Source: Eleusine coracana subsp. coracana (Eukaryota > Streptophyta > Magnoliopsida > Poales > Poaceae). Taken from it: DNA of 64,000 nt. Position 1 is the first letter of the stretch, and each line of letters starts with the position of its first letter. Made by a program: the position numbers and the translations under genes. The notes below the pieces were generated by a model, which was not told the DNA's origin, made no database searches, and saw only the letters and a list, made by a program, of their open reading frames with translations. Below are positions 32,484 through 43,061 of the stretch, piece by piece. The stretch is from contig CM064431.1 in the NCBI GenBank assembly GCA_032690845.1, positions 27,472,300 to 27,536,299 on the forward strand, read 5' to 3'.

Positions 32484-33682
32484 CCTATAAATATAAACTT
32501 GTGGCTGAGGTGTAGACCCTATAAGCCTTAGAAGTTCCTGAGTACCCAACAAGAATGCCTTCATCAGTTCTGCTCTCAAACTTTCTGGGCTTCCTTCTCT
32601 TCTTGAGAATGTAGCAAGTGTAACCAAAGACCCAAAAATAGGAAACATTCGGTTTCCGTCCAACCAATAGCTCATAGGGTGTCTTCTTCAATAGCCGGTG
32701 GAGATATACACGGTTGGAAGTGTAGCAAGACGTGATGATTGCCTCTGCCCAAAACCCCTCATGAGTTCCATACTCATCTAGCATAGCACGAGCAAGGGTG
32801 ATGAATGTCTTGTTCTTCCTCGCCACTACTCCATTCTGCTCAAGAGTATATGTAGCAGAGAATTCACGCTTGATCCCCTTCTTGTCACAATATTCCCTCC
32901 ACTGTTGTGTTCTTGAACTCAGTCCCATTGTCACTCCTTATCTTCATAATATGGGTCTTGAATTCATTCTTTTCTCTCCTTCCAAACTTTCTGAAAATAT
33001 CACTTGCTTGGGACTTGTCCACAAGAAAGAAGGTCCAAGTGTATCTCGTGAAGTCATCCACAATCACCAAGCAATATAGATTCTCTCCCAGACTCTTATA
33101 ATGTGTTGGCCCGAACAAGTCCATGTGCAAGAGCTATAGAGAACAGGATGTAGGCATGAATGACTTGGTGGGATGAGACGATGCAACTTGCTTTCTGGCT
33201 TGACAAGCACTGCACAGTTTATTCTTCTCAAAGGTCACATCTTTGTTTCCTTCAACTAGATTCCTCTTGACCAATTTTCTGAGCTGATTCCTTCCAACAT
33301 GTGCCAACCTTCTATGCCACAACCATCCCTTAGTATCCTTGGTAAATAGACAAGTACTTGGTGGCATGTTGCTTGATTTGAAGTTCGTGACATACAAGTT
33401 CTCATGCCTCACTCCATGAAATACTAGCCCTTTCTTTGCATTTTCAATCATTGCTCCATCCTCATCAAATGTGCACTTGAAACCCATGTCACAAAGCTGA
33501 CCGATAGATAGGAGGTTGAAGTTGAAGGTTTCCACAAGAAAGACCTTGGAGAGATGGAGGTCCTCAGTGACGGCCACCTTGCCTGATCCTCTAACTCTCC
33601 CTTTTGAGTTATCCCCAAAAGTCACCTTCTCACTATCTTCGTCTTCATCAATATTGGTGAACATGGTTGGCTTCCCGGTCAT
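32484..33682 (-). pseudogene. Copia gag-pre-integrase and integrase
   Basis: 33682-33134 encodes the region after the protease (a GKVAV..L.KVFLVETFNFNLLSI segment) and the HHCC-type gag-pre-integrase domain (LWHRRLAHVGRNQLRKLV, CSACQARKQ). 33130-32885 holds the catalytic core start (HMDLFGPTHYKS, VIVDDFTRYTW and SDNGTEFKN), giving two of the three DDE residues. Further core sequence continues in shifted frames to 32485 (EGILVGYS). Stops separate the segments. Element C interrupts it after YRVYTSATS. Confidence 0.9.
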
Positions 33683-33745
33683 ATGTTGGGTGCACCTACT
33701 ATCAAGTATCTAGTGGGTACCTCCACTCTTGTAGTTGACCCTGGT
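33683..33745 (-). pseudogene. Copia protease active site, substituted
   Basis: The minus strand reads a stop followed by ILDSRCTQHMTGKPTMF. In copia proteases this is WxLDSG(A/C)xxHM. Here the Trp codon is TAG and the Gly after Asp-Ser is Arg, so the catalytic triad is lost. Confidence 0.85.
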
Positions 33746-35212
33746 AGTAGCCATAAGACAAGCACTAGAGAAAGAAGGGTTAGTATCCAAAGCATTACTT
33801 GATTGACTGGCACTAACCTCATCACGTTGAATGATAAGCCCATCCTCATAGATAGGGATCCTTGCAATCCCCTCGTGAAGTCTTCTCCTTATAGGATAGT
33901 GAGGGGCATGATACCTCCATTGTCCATGACCATCCTCCATGTGTATGTCGTTGAGGTCGATGTAGTGGTGGGGAGGATCATAGAGTCCAGTGACGTGCTC
34001 AAGCACGTGTCCTACTTGTGAGTGGAGCACAAGTATCATCTCCATGGCCCTCTCAACTGAGAGCTCATATCTTCTATCGATCACCTCCTCAAGCAAGAAG
34101 CTCCTCTCAGGAGCGGTCATTTGTAGGAGGCTCTTGTCAATCACTTCATGTGTTGGGATCCTCCGTAGGCCTTGAAAGGAGTTTATCCTACACATAAGAT
34201 CATAAATGCTCAAGAAGGTTTCATAGAGGTCATCATTACGATTGTTCACGGATTCATCAAATTGAAAGAAAAGCTCCTGTTGTTTGGCTCGATAAATGTG
34301 CCAGAACCAATCTAGTGGAGGAGGTGGAGGTGTTGGACTGGTAAGATCGATCATCTCAAATTCTGTGTGAGCAATGTAGTCGGTGCTCCCCCTACACCAA
34401 TGTGTGGTCCACCCGAAGTGCTTGGAGTAGAATTTGGAATGGCGCTTGAGGTAGAGGTTGATGAAGTGCTTGATGAAGATCTTGGTGTAGGTCTTGATCC
34501 GAAGGGGTTGTAGAAGCTGCTACAAGGCAATCTTGTGGAGGGGTCAAAGAAGTTTGAGCTCGAAGCTACTTCTTTCCCTTTTCTTGAGAATGCTCCATTG
34601 TTTGCCTTGGAAGTCTTGTCCCCATTCCAGCTTGCGTTGATCTCCTCATCCTCAAAGAGCAACCCAATTACATCCTCGATGGAGAGACCCTTCTCCATGA
34701 GAAGATCAAGGGTGATGTAAAGGAGCTTGCTGCTAGGGAGCAAGGTGAGGATCTTCTCGACTATCAAAATCTTAGGAAGCTCGAAAGTAGTCGCTGCAAT
34801 TCTATCCATGATACCTCGCAAGCGAATAAGAGTCAAGTAAGTCCTTATTCTCATAAGCACGAAAAGCAAAGAACTCCTCAACAATAGACTCACTAGCATG
34901 ATCAATAAAAGGCTCACAATCATCAATCCTAGTCATGCTAGTGGAGCAAGCAAGATCAAGAGAAACATCATCATCACTCATCACATTAGGCATACTAGTA
35001 GAGCAACCTATCAAATCATTACTAATAGGATCTAGGCACTCACTAGAACTAGGCACATCCACACAATCATTATCATCATATACATAATCATCGGTAAAGG
35101 TATTGGCAAAGTCCAGTAGTGTTTCCATCAACTCATCCCGAATTATGGCATTTGGGTAGCTTTTCAAGCAATCCTTCCATGAGCCATGACCCGGCCCCGA
35201 ATGGGATGACAT
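33746..35212 (-). pseudogene. Copia gag, rearranged
   Basis: Frames at 35212-34802, 34926-34351 and 34354-33710. A gag-like segment is readable (IVEKILTLLPSSKLLYITLDLLMEKGLSIEDVIGLL, near 34770-34660), followed by a Ser/Thr/Pro-rich stretch. The first frame is acidic and unlike usual copia gag. I see no CX2CX4HX4C zinc knuckle. The order is as expected but the sequence appears partly replaced or heavily decayed. Confidence 0.7.
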
Positions 35213-35265
35213 CCCAACTCAATACAGTCACTACTCAAGGCGGTTAAGCCCTATGATGAGCACTT

Positions 35266-35278
35266 GGCTCTGATACCA
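35266..35278 (-). promoter_or_regulatory. Copia primer-binding site
   Basis: On the minus strand TGGTATCAGAGCC, two bases after the 5' LTR; initiator methionine tRNA. Confidence 0.9.
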
Positions 35279-35280
35279 CT

Positions 35281-37171
35281 TGAAATGATCAAGTGACCGA
35301 GAGGGGGGTGAATCGGGAACTCAAACTATGTACCTATTTTGCCAAATACAAAAACTGACTACTCAAACAACTCCTACACAATTCTAGTGGTGATCACACT
35401 AACAAGATAATCCTATGAAAGGAAAGACAACCTAAGTATACTAGTGGATCACACACAAGGCACACAACTCCTATGCAAGCTAGAAATCAAAGACACGCGG
35501 GAGTACACAACAAGCTAGCAAAGGAGCCTACTCATGCAAAGCTACTAGATCATCAAGAATAAGATAAGCACACAAGCATGAGTAGCACTATACATACTAG
35601 AGTGATCAATCAAGCCAAAACAACTCCTATACATGCTAGTGATCAAGTGAAAGCTAAGCATAATTAGCAAGTAGAGAAGCCTATTCATGCAAGTCTACTA
35701 GGTAGTCAACTAGAGCAAGGTAAGCATACAGAATAGAATGGTATGTAAATGTAGAAAGTAAAGCATCATAGTAAGGAGTAGAGTAAGTGATGGGTCATGA
35801 TTTTTTTCCGAGGTCTCGAAAGGATGGCGCCTTCCCCTACTCCTCGTTGGACCATTCCCATCAAAGTCCCGGTCCCTCCCGCCACCAATGTGTTCTCGCC
35901 CACGAGCCCGCAATCACTCCCGGAGTGAAGACACGGTGCGCGTCACCGCTATCACCAAGGCACAAGCTCGCCTCCCTCTAGAACTTGCCGGACTCTTCGA
36001 GCCGACATGGGCGCTCACTATTGATGCCTCTTTCACCGGCGGGCTCAAACCATGTACAAACGTGTGATGACCTTCACAACCGATCATGGTAGGCTCGATC
36101 ACCGACACCTAACCAGTCTAGGTCTTACTATAGCTCCAAGAGTAACAACCTAGATCACACCCTCAAGGACACCCTAGCCTTAGATGTGCATCAATGCTCA
36201 AGTTACTCTCACTAGCACTCTCAAGATATGCAATATCTCCTCCTAGTGCTCTCCTCTTTTTCTCTTGACTCTCACCAAATGCTCCAAGTAATTCCACTGG
36301 CCAAGAGCGGTCTCCAAGACCCCAGAAACGAAGTTATATAGGCTTCCAACTTTCAACTAGCCGTTGCTCCACGAAATCAGCTTTCTGGGCCTACTGACCG
36401 GACTGTCCGGTTAGTGTCTGACCGGACTGTAGACTTTGGCTCTAACGGCACTGCCCCTGCTGATCTTCATACTGACCAGACCGTCCAGTCCATTTATCTC
36501 TCCACTATAGAAACATTTCAGAGCTCGCTTCCTCTCTGCCCTGTGCACATCGGCACAGACCAGACTGTCCAGTCTGTAGACCGGACCGTCCGGTCTCTAC
36601 AGCTTCAACACGGGCAGATTTCTCGATGAGTCTTCTTCTTTGGATTTCATGTTCACTTAGTGACCATACAGTCCGGTCTTCACTGACCCTTCTATCCGGT
36701 CACTCTGTCCAGAAGTTGAAACTCTTCGTCCTCGTTTGACTTCGTTTCCCGGCTTCTCCGAACAGCTCCTTGGCTTCTCCACTATCACCTAGTGCATGTG
36801 ATTTCACTGAGCATCTCTACACATCACCAACTAGTGTGACCTAAGAGACATGATCTAGACCCCCTTGATAATCCGGTTTTTCCTATGGACTCAAAGCCCT
36901 AACAACTAGACAAGTGTTTCCAACACTTGCTCCATAGCTTGTCCTTAGCTTTGATCCATCTTCATCAACCTTTAGACTCCATCAAGCTCACCAAGCCTCC
37001 ATGCTTGTGGTCTTGTCATCCATCGTCAAGGTCGCGTCAACAATCATCATAGAGTAGAAAATGTTTCCTATATGAACAACACTCGTATAGACATTAGTAA
37101 CATTTCATGTTTGTCATTCATCACCAAAACATACATGCCTTGAGATGACCTCAATGGTCATGATCCTTACG
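35281..37171 (-). repeat. Copia 5' LTR (1891 bp)
   Basis: Direct copy of 4983-6865. The candidate TATA box is at 36334-36340 (minus). The outer end is TTACG where the other copy has TTACA. Confidence 0.92.
36396..36600. repeat. Palindromic GACCGGACNGTCCGGTC cluster, 5' LTR
   Basis: At least four copies, among them GACCGGACTGTCCGGTT, GACCAGACCGTCCAGTC and GACCGGACCGTCCGGTC. Contains a unit absent from the other LTR (about 36560-36610). Confidence 0.65.
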
Positions 37172-37176
37172 TCATG

Positions 37177-37226
37177 CCTTATAACTAATATATGTGGATT
37201 TTATTCTACAACAACCGAACAAGACC
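37177..37226. mobile_element. Probable MITE, right part
   Basis: Ends CAACCGAACAAGACC, an inverted match to the start of 4722. See the left part. Confidence 0.35.
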
Positions 37227-37694
37227 TGATATCGAATGAAACCTAGCTCGAGAAAGCCACCGTTTGTCCGTTCGTACACTAGCTTGAAAACCATGGCTCA
37301 TACAAGGATCATCAAGGAGAGTGGACTCTAGCACAGTGCTATTGTCTGCAGCGTTGCCTCTGCCGCTATTGCTCAGAATCAATCTGCCAACAGAGCCACC
37401 ATTGCCAACCGGGTTGCGAGATTAGAGCTATGGCCGCGGAGGAAGAACATGAGCTAGAAATTGGGAAACACTATGTTGCTCTTTGGCCATTAGTTGTTAG
37501 ATGTAATCCGTGCACCGTCGACTGCTTTCAGTTAGGGCCCATAGCCTTGGACGTGCATTAGTTTTTTGGCGCTCCCAGGCAAACTAATTCATAGTCATAC
37601 GATCAGTTATGAGTCTTATTCATCGAACATTTTCCCCTATGAACATGACGGATGCCACTAGTGTCTCCATCGGGAGCATGTCGTGGGGACCAGA
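37227..37694. other. No recognised gene
   Basis: Intergenic; no long frame and no repeat boundary seen. Confidence 0.4.
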
Positions 37695-37908
37695 TGGTAC
37701 AAGAAACACTTGACAAAGGTCTAAATATGCGTGTCAAAGCACTCGACAAACAAAGTATCGGCAAAGCATTTTTTTACCGAGTGTTTTTCGTCTTGCACTT
37801 GGCAAAGGCTTTGCTGAGTATCAAAATACACTAAGCAAATCCTTGCACTCAGCAAAATATAAATCATAAAAAAATCCAATAAAATAGTAAAAAAAATCAA
37901 CCCCCTTT

Positions 37909-38654
37909 TGATTAGTACATCACACTCATAGATACATACAACACTCCTTCAACTAAGATGAAAGTTTATGTGCATCACCTGAATTTACAGGTGAGATCGT
38001 TTCTAATATTTTTATTATATGGTTTTGAGAATAGATTGCTACCTAATGAATTAATTATTGTTAGAAACCATGGAGATGATGACGAGATAGCTGGAGAGGT
38101 GATTGGAGACGTGATGGGCCAGCAAGGACGTCCAAGCCAAGGTGGAGGCCCAATCAAAACCGACTTCGGCAATCTCCGAAACAAATCGACTTCCAGAATC
38201 TGTCGTGGTGCTGCGATACCGTAATCGGTCTTTGGACCATGTAACGAGTTGAGCCCACTTAGGGCTGCGTCCAGGGGGTCTTGCACGATCCTAGGGTCCT
38301 CATATACAGCCGCCGCCTCTTCATTAGGGTTTGGGTTTTGCTTAGATTATTCTGTTGATAACAGTTTCGGCGTTTGATCGGTTTGTGAGACCCAACTTGT
38401 GAGATTCATCGTATACTTGCAAATTTGGTTGCATTCTTCTTTGTTCTTGCCGTTGTTCTTGATTTGCAGGCAAGGATAAGCCTTCTCGGTGAGGTCAATC
38501 GTTCTTGAACGGTTGATAACTAGAAGAGACGTTGTGCTGCGATTGCGGGGTTCAGAACGTGTCGTTCGGAAGCCGGATCGATTTGTGTATCGCCTCCGCC
38601 TTAATCAAGATTATCAGAACCTATCAGAAGATCTGATACCACTTGTTTACATCA
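37909..38654 (+). repeat. Deleted gypsy 5' LTR (746 bp)
   Basis: Lacks about 154 bp present in the 3' LTR (41454-41607); otherwise close to identical. Confidence 0.88.
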
Positions 38655-39675
38655 AGTGGTAATCAGAGCTTCAGGTACACCGTTAGGTTCGCCCTTATCC
38701 TTGTTATTTTATTCAATCCTAGAGTCCAGAAAATTGCCCTATAAAAATATTTATTCGTCATGTTTCCGCTGTCCTACACCCCCCTTGTGCCTTGCAATTT
38801 TTATTTTAGTTTGCTTCTCTGAATCTTAGTCCCTACAAGGTCATTGTGTTGTTGGTCTAGTACTTGTTCTTTGGTCTTGTTTAAGTCGTGTGTGTCCTTG
38901 TTCATAGACAATCAAGAAAAAAAAATCAGATTATTGCACACGTTGAAAGAATAGTACTGCTAGAATTGTTTGCACTAAATATTTATTTAACATCTAGCCT
39001 TCTACTTTTTGTGTGCAAAAGAAACTTAGAGTGTTTTCTATTGCACGTTATTCCTTGAGTCAAGAGAGTGCTGCACGTTGTTGCATATGAGAATTGTCGG
39101 TTCAGTTCTACATGTACATCTATTCCTTACGTAAAGAGTGCAAAAAAGAAAGTTTAGGTTTTTTCTTTGTGCTATAAAGTTCGCAACTCTTGCTGCAGTT
39201 CTATGTCAAAAAAAAATCATGAAAGAAGTAAAAGGCAAAGAGGTGCTGAAAAAAAAATAAGAAGAAAAAGCTGCACCTATAACAAAAGAAAAAAACAAAA
39301 GGAGAAGAGAAAAAAAATTCAGAATTGCTTGCAGCCTTTGTGTCCTTTGTTGAGCCATTTGCTTGCTTGCTTGAACTAGGTCCGAGACAAGTTTAGGCCA
39401 GTAACATAGACTAGCTTGGAACTATTATTCAGTTTTGCAATTTCTGAATTGAAATCTTGCTAATCCTTGCTACTATAAATTGCCTACCTAGCTCCATACA
39501 TATCCTTCTGAATAGGCACAGATCTTTGGACCCTCGCAATCGTCGGATCACACTCTCCAAGGTATCCTCTGTTTTGCTACTAAGAATCTTGTAAGAACTC
39601 AGTTAGGTGCTGTCATTTGCTTGTTGAGAGTTTCCACCGTGATCAAACAGTGGTGATAGGAAAATATACTCTTGT

Positions 39676-40614
39676 GTGTTTTCTTGTTTTCTATTAACAA
39701 TGACAGGTTACAACACCGATGGTGATGAGTCGATGGTGTCAAATGAGGTTGATACAAGTGTTGTAGCACAACGAGTGTTTAGTTCTCAAATGAAGAAGGT
39801 AGAGCAAAATCAAATGAACAACTTGTTTCAGACTCACTTTGTTGTGAAGGATCGACGTTGTCATGTCATCATTGATGTAGAGAGTAGCAACAACATCACA
39901 AGCTTGGAATTGGTCGAGAAGCTCGGCTTGACCACACAGCCACACCCATCTCCATACAACATCCAATGGGTAAATTCTTGTGGTAAGATAAAGGTAGATA
40001 AAATTGCACGCATTGAATTTTTTATTGGTTCTTATAAGGATTGTGCAGATTTTGATATAGTGCCTATGCAAGCGTGTCATTTGTTATTGAGTAAGCCTTG
40101 GATTTCTACAAATAATACTTTGCACAATACCATTGCTAATAGCTATTCATTTAAATACAATGGTAGAAGAGTTACTCTTAAACCTATGTCTGCTGCTGAA
40201 ATTTTAGAAGAGGATCAACAAAGACTTGAGAGAAGAAAGAATGAACCATTTAAGAAAGAATGGACTATTTCAAATGTTGCAATACTTACATCAAAATCTG
40301 AATTAGATGATGAACATATTTCCTTGCCTCTTATTGTAACTAATACATTTCAGGTTCTACACAAAGAAGAGGATAGTGTGAAAGATGAAGAACATGTTGT
40401 TGCTTCAGGTAAGAGCTTTCTTGATATGATGAATTGTTCCAACAATCTTGTTGTATTGGAACCTTGTCTTGATCTGCCTTTGTCACAAGTTGATTTATCT
40501 ACTGATCCTTGTGATAAAGAGGAGTTGTGTGCCACTGCTTCACTTATACCTTTGCCACAAGAAATGAACAAGATTGATGTTTTTCTTATGATTCACCTAC
40601 TAGTACTGAAATAA
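39676..40614 (+). CDS. Retropepsin-like protein, lone open frame of deleted gypsy element
   Basis: A 312-codon uninterrupted frame; a second ATG at residue 9 (MTGYNTDGDE) is an alternative start. Residues 50-165 match gypsy aspartic protease: HFVVKDRRCHVIIDVESSNNI, the LVEKLGL helix, PYNIQWVNSCGKIKV, and HLLLSKPWI. At the catalytic position the usual D-G-G/S-S reads D-V-E-S, so the triad is not canonical and activity is doubtful. The C-terminal 150 residues are an acidic linker of the kind that joins protease to RT in chromoviruses, but RT is absent. That no stop has arisen, unlike in the neighbouring elements, may reflect youth or constraint. Confidence 0.75.
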   Translation: MFSCFLLTMTGYNTDGDESMVSNEVDTSVVAQRVFSSQMKKVEQNQMNNLFQTHFVVKDRRCHVIIDVESSNNITSLELVEKLGLTTQPHPSPYNIQWVNSCGKIKVDKIARIEFFIGSYKDCADFDIVPMQACHLLLSKPWISTNNTLHNTIANSYSFKYNGRRVTLKPMSAAEILEEDQQRLERRKNEPFKKEWTISNVAILTSKSELDDEHISLPLIVTNTFQVLHKEEDSVKDEEHVVASGKSFLDMMNCSNNLVVLEPCLDLPLSQVDLSTDPCDKEELCATASLIPLPQEMNKIDVFLMIHLLVLK

Positions 40615-40907
40615 AACATTTGATTTTAATAACATGTGAAAAGAATGAGCAGAAATTATTGTCTTCTCTAAATACTTTGGGTTATATTGAATTTGATGTT
40701 CTTTGTGATCTAAATACCGTGGAGAAGCAAATCTTTTCTCAAACTGAATTGCCTTTACTAACAAGAAACAAATTTTATGCTATAGGAAACTATGATCATA
40801 GAGGTGTATTTATGGTGCATAAATTTTATATTTGCTCAAACATGAATACTCCTTGTGTTGTATAACCAAATGATGAACTAGAAAACTGCAATAACAATTA
40901 CCATATC

Positions 40908-41194
40908 ATGTCATGTTTTTCTAGTGTTTTTAAGATCACACATTTTCCATCTTGTCATAAGAGTGAGAATGACGTTCATATTGCTGAGCAAGTTTTCAAA
41001 GAGGTCATTAATTTGCATGGCATGCCTTCTATTATGGTTTCACATTGTGATGATAATTTTTATAACACATATAAACACGAGGTGCATTCCAAGTTTGGGA
41101 ATAGTTCTATATTTTATATTTCAGATTTGAGACCACTATTGGGAGAAAGAGATGGGATCGAGTCGAGGACGACTCTAATTCAAAAGGGAGAGAA
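40908..41194 (+). pseudogene. Integrase fragments of the deleted gypsy element
   Basis: The frame contains an integrase core piece (FKITHFPSCHKS, HIAEQVFKEVINLHGMPSIMVSHCD) with the second catalytic Asp in a changed context, then jumps to the extreme C-terminal tail (SDLRPLLGERDGIESRTTL) next to the polypurine tract. First Asp and Glu of the DDE set are missing. The open frame then runs on into the LTR to 41489 by chance. Confidence 0.75.
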
Positions 41195-42094
41195 TGATAA
41201 GTACATCACACTCATGGATACACACAACACTCCTTCAACTAAGATGAAAGTTCATGTGCATCACCTGAATTTACAAGTGAGATCGTTTCTAATATTTTTA
41301 TTATATGGTTTTGAGAATAGATTGCTACCTAATGAATTAATTATTGTTAGAAACCATAGAGATGATGATGAGATAGCTGGAGAGGTGATTGGAGACGTGA
41401 TGGGCCAGCAAGGACGTCCAAGCCAAGGTGGAGGCCCAATCAAAACCGACTTCGAGTCTGTTTCGGAGCCCAGGACCAGTCTTCACTAAAACGGACACCC
41501 AGGACGCATACGGACTCAGATTTGGACGTTTTATATATGCCTGGAAAGATAATGAAAAGAACTTTCCAACCCAACCATTCCCATGTCAAAATTCTTCCCG
41601 AGCCGTCGGCAATCGCCAAAACAAATCGACTTCCAGAATCTGTCCTGGTGATGTGACACCGTAATCGGTCTTTAGGCCATGTAACGAGTTGAGCCCACTT
41701 AGAGCTGCATCCAGGGGGTCTTGCATGACCCTAGGGTCCTTATATACAGCCGCCGCCTCTTCATTAGGGTTTGGATTTTGCTTAGATTATTCTGTTGATA
41801 ACAGTTTTGTCGTTTGATCGGTTTGTGAGACTCCAACTTATGAGATTCATCGTATACTTGTAAATTTGGTTGCATTCTTCTTTGTTCTTGCTTGTGTTCT
41901 TGATTTGCAGGCAAGGATAAGCCTTCTCGGCGAGGTCAATCGTTCTTGAACGGTTGATAACCAGAGGAGACGTTGTGCTACGATTGCGGGGTTCAGAACG
42001 TGTCGTTCGGAAGCCAGATCGATTTTTGTATCGCCTCCGCCTTAATCAAGATTATCAGAACCTATCGGAAGATCGGGAACCCTTGTCCACATCA
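41195..42094 (+). repeat. Deleted gypsy 3' LTR (900 bp)
   Basis: TGATAAGTACATC...CCACATCA, preceded by the polypurine tract and followed by target duplication CCTTT. Confidence 0.88.
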
Positions 42095-42160
42095 CCTTTC
42101 CTATCGCAAAATGCATGTCACGACATTTTTTCGCGCACTACGTGCTAAGTGCGCCCGCTA

Positions 42161-42214
42161 AGATTCAAACCACCAACCTCCCTCTCACGTGTATAGTCCC
42201 CTACCACTGCACCA
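42161..42214 (-). other. tRNA-like (SINE-type) module in CACTA-1
   Basis: On the minus strand an A-box match TGGTGCAGTGGTAG (42214-42201) is followed 29 bases later by a B-box match GGTTTGAATCT (42171-42161), the spacing of a pol III internal promoter. A homologous block sits in CACTA-2. No cloverleaf complete enough for a functional tRNA is apparent. Confidence 0.55.
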
Positions 42215-43061
42215 CACAATAATTTGTGACTATATTCTGTTTTCACTCTTTTTATATTTTACCTCTTTGTTGAGTGTATTTAGTCAGACACTCAGTAAAA
42301 AGTATGTTTTCCAAGTGTAAAATATAATACACTAGGCAAAGACAATGTCTGCCAAGTGCGAAAAATAATGCACTCATCAAAGACCTTTTTATATTATTCA
42401 AATATAATTTTTGTTGATAAAATTAATTCACATAAAAAAGTATTAGACTACAAAGTTGTATAACTTCTGAAGAATTTTTTTTTAATCATTTGTTCATCCG
42501 ACATAAAGGATAGTAACATTGTTCACAAATCTTATATGTCTCACTTATAGTTTCATGAAACTATATGAGACATATAGATTTTGTGAGTAATGTCATGCAT
42601 TAATTTAAGCAATAAACTAATGATAAAAATAAAAGTTATAGATATTTAGAAGTTAAACAACTTTGTAGTTCAAAATATTTTTTTTAAATTAATTTACAGT
42701 TTTTAAATAAAATTTGAATTAATCTTTACCGAGTGTCAAAAGGAAAACACTTGGTAAACAAGGTCTTTGCCGAGTGTTAGAAGAAAAACACTTGGCAAAG
42801 ACCATGTTTGTCGAGTGTCAAGAAAAATAATTGACAAACAAGCAAGTTTGCCGAGTGTTTCCTGTGTTGCCCTCCGTAAACACTGTTTTTGTGGAGTGTT
42901 TTCATTTATTGAATGTTTCGGTTTTTGACACTCTGGCAAACATATTTTTATCGAGTGTCCAGCAGAATACACTCGCAAAGTTTCAAACACTCGATAAACA
43001 TCGATTTTCTGCCGTTACAGTAACTTTTTGGCTGCCGCTATAATCGTCTATTGTTGTAGTG

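Larger units (their letters stand above)
4983..37171 (-). mobile_element. Ty1/copia LTR retrotransposon with three nested insertions
   Basis: Two direct LTRs (4983-6865 and 35281-37171) bracket gag-pol read on the minus strand in the copia order gag, protease, integrase, RT, RNase H. The 5' LTR is on the right. A methionine-tRNA primer-binding site adjoins it (35266-35278), and a polypurine tract adjoins the left LTR (6866-6881). Flanks are CCATG and TCATG, a 4-of-5 target duplication; the last LTR base on the right has also changed from A to G. Without the inserts at 8322-17834, about 18953-21343 and 22233-32483 the element is about 10 kb. The RT style and long LTRs suggest the SIRE/Maximus lineage, which is a weak call. 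All coding parts are broken. Confidence 0.93.
37909..42094 (+). mobile_element. Deleted Ty3/gypsy element keeping protease and integrase ends
   Basis: Perfect 5-bp target duplication CCTTT (37904-37908 and 42095-42099), LTRs beginning TGAT(T/A)AGTACATCACACTC and ending ACATCA, a methionine primer site (TGGTAATCAGAGC at 38657) and a polypurine tract AAAAGGGAGAGAA before the 3' LTR. The interior encodes a protease frame and short integrase pieces. Gag, RT and RNase H are missing. Sequence of the protease and of the terminal SRTTLIQKGEND tail is chromovirus-like. Confidence 0.9.
37695..43061. mobile_element. CACTA-1: non-autonomous CACTA element, interrupted
   Basis: The right end, read inward, is CACTACAACAATAGACG. 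The left end retains TACAAGAAACACTTGACAAAGG with its first three bases changed from CAC. Both sides carry the subterminal repeat TTTGCCGAGTGT / ACACTCGGCAAA in many degenerate copies (37710-37850, 42300-42390 and 42730-42980), as in grass En/Spm-type elements. Without the gypsy insertion (37909-42094) it is about 1.2 kb and has no transposase. Target duplication not identified. Confidence 0.75.

Noticed and set aside
41195..41489. C-terminal half of the 193-codon frame at 40908
   Set aside because: It runs past the polypurine tract into the LTR; the LTR is repeated at 37909 without any gene there.
42161..42214. Functional tRNA gene
   Set aside because: A and B boxes are present, but the block sits inside a transposon, has a diverged relative 3 kb away, and I could not form a credible acceptor stem and anticodon arm.
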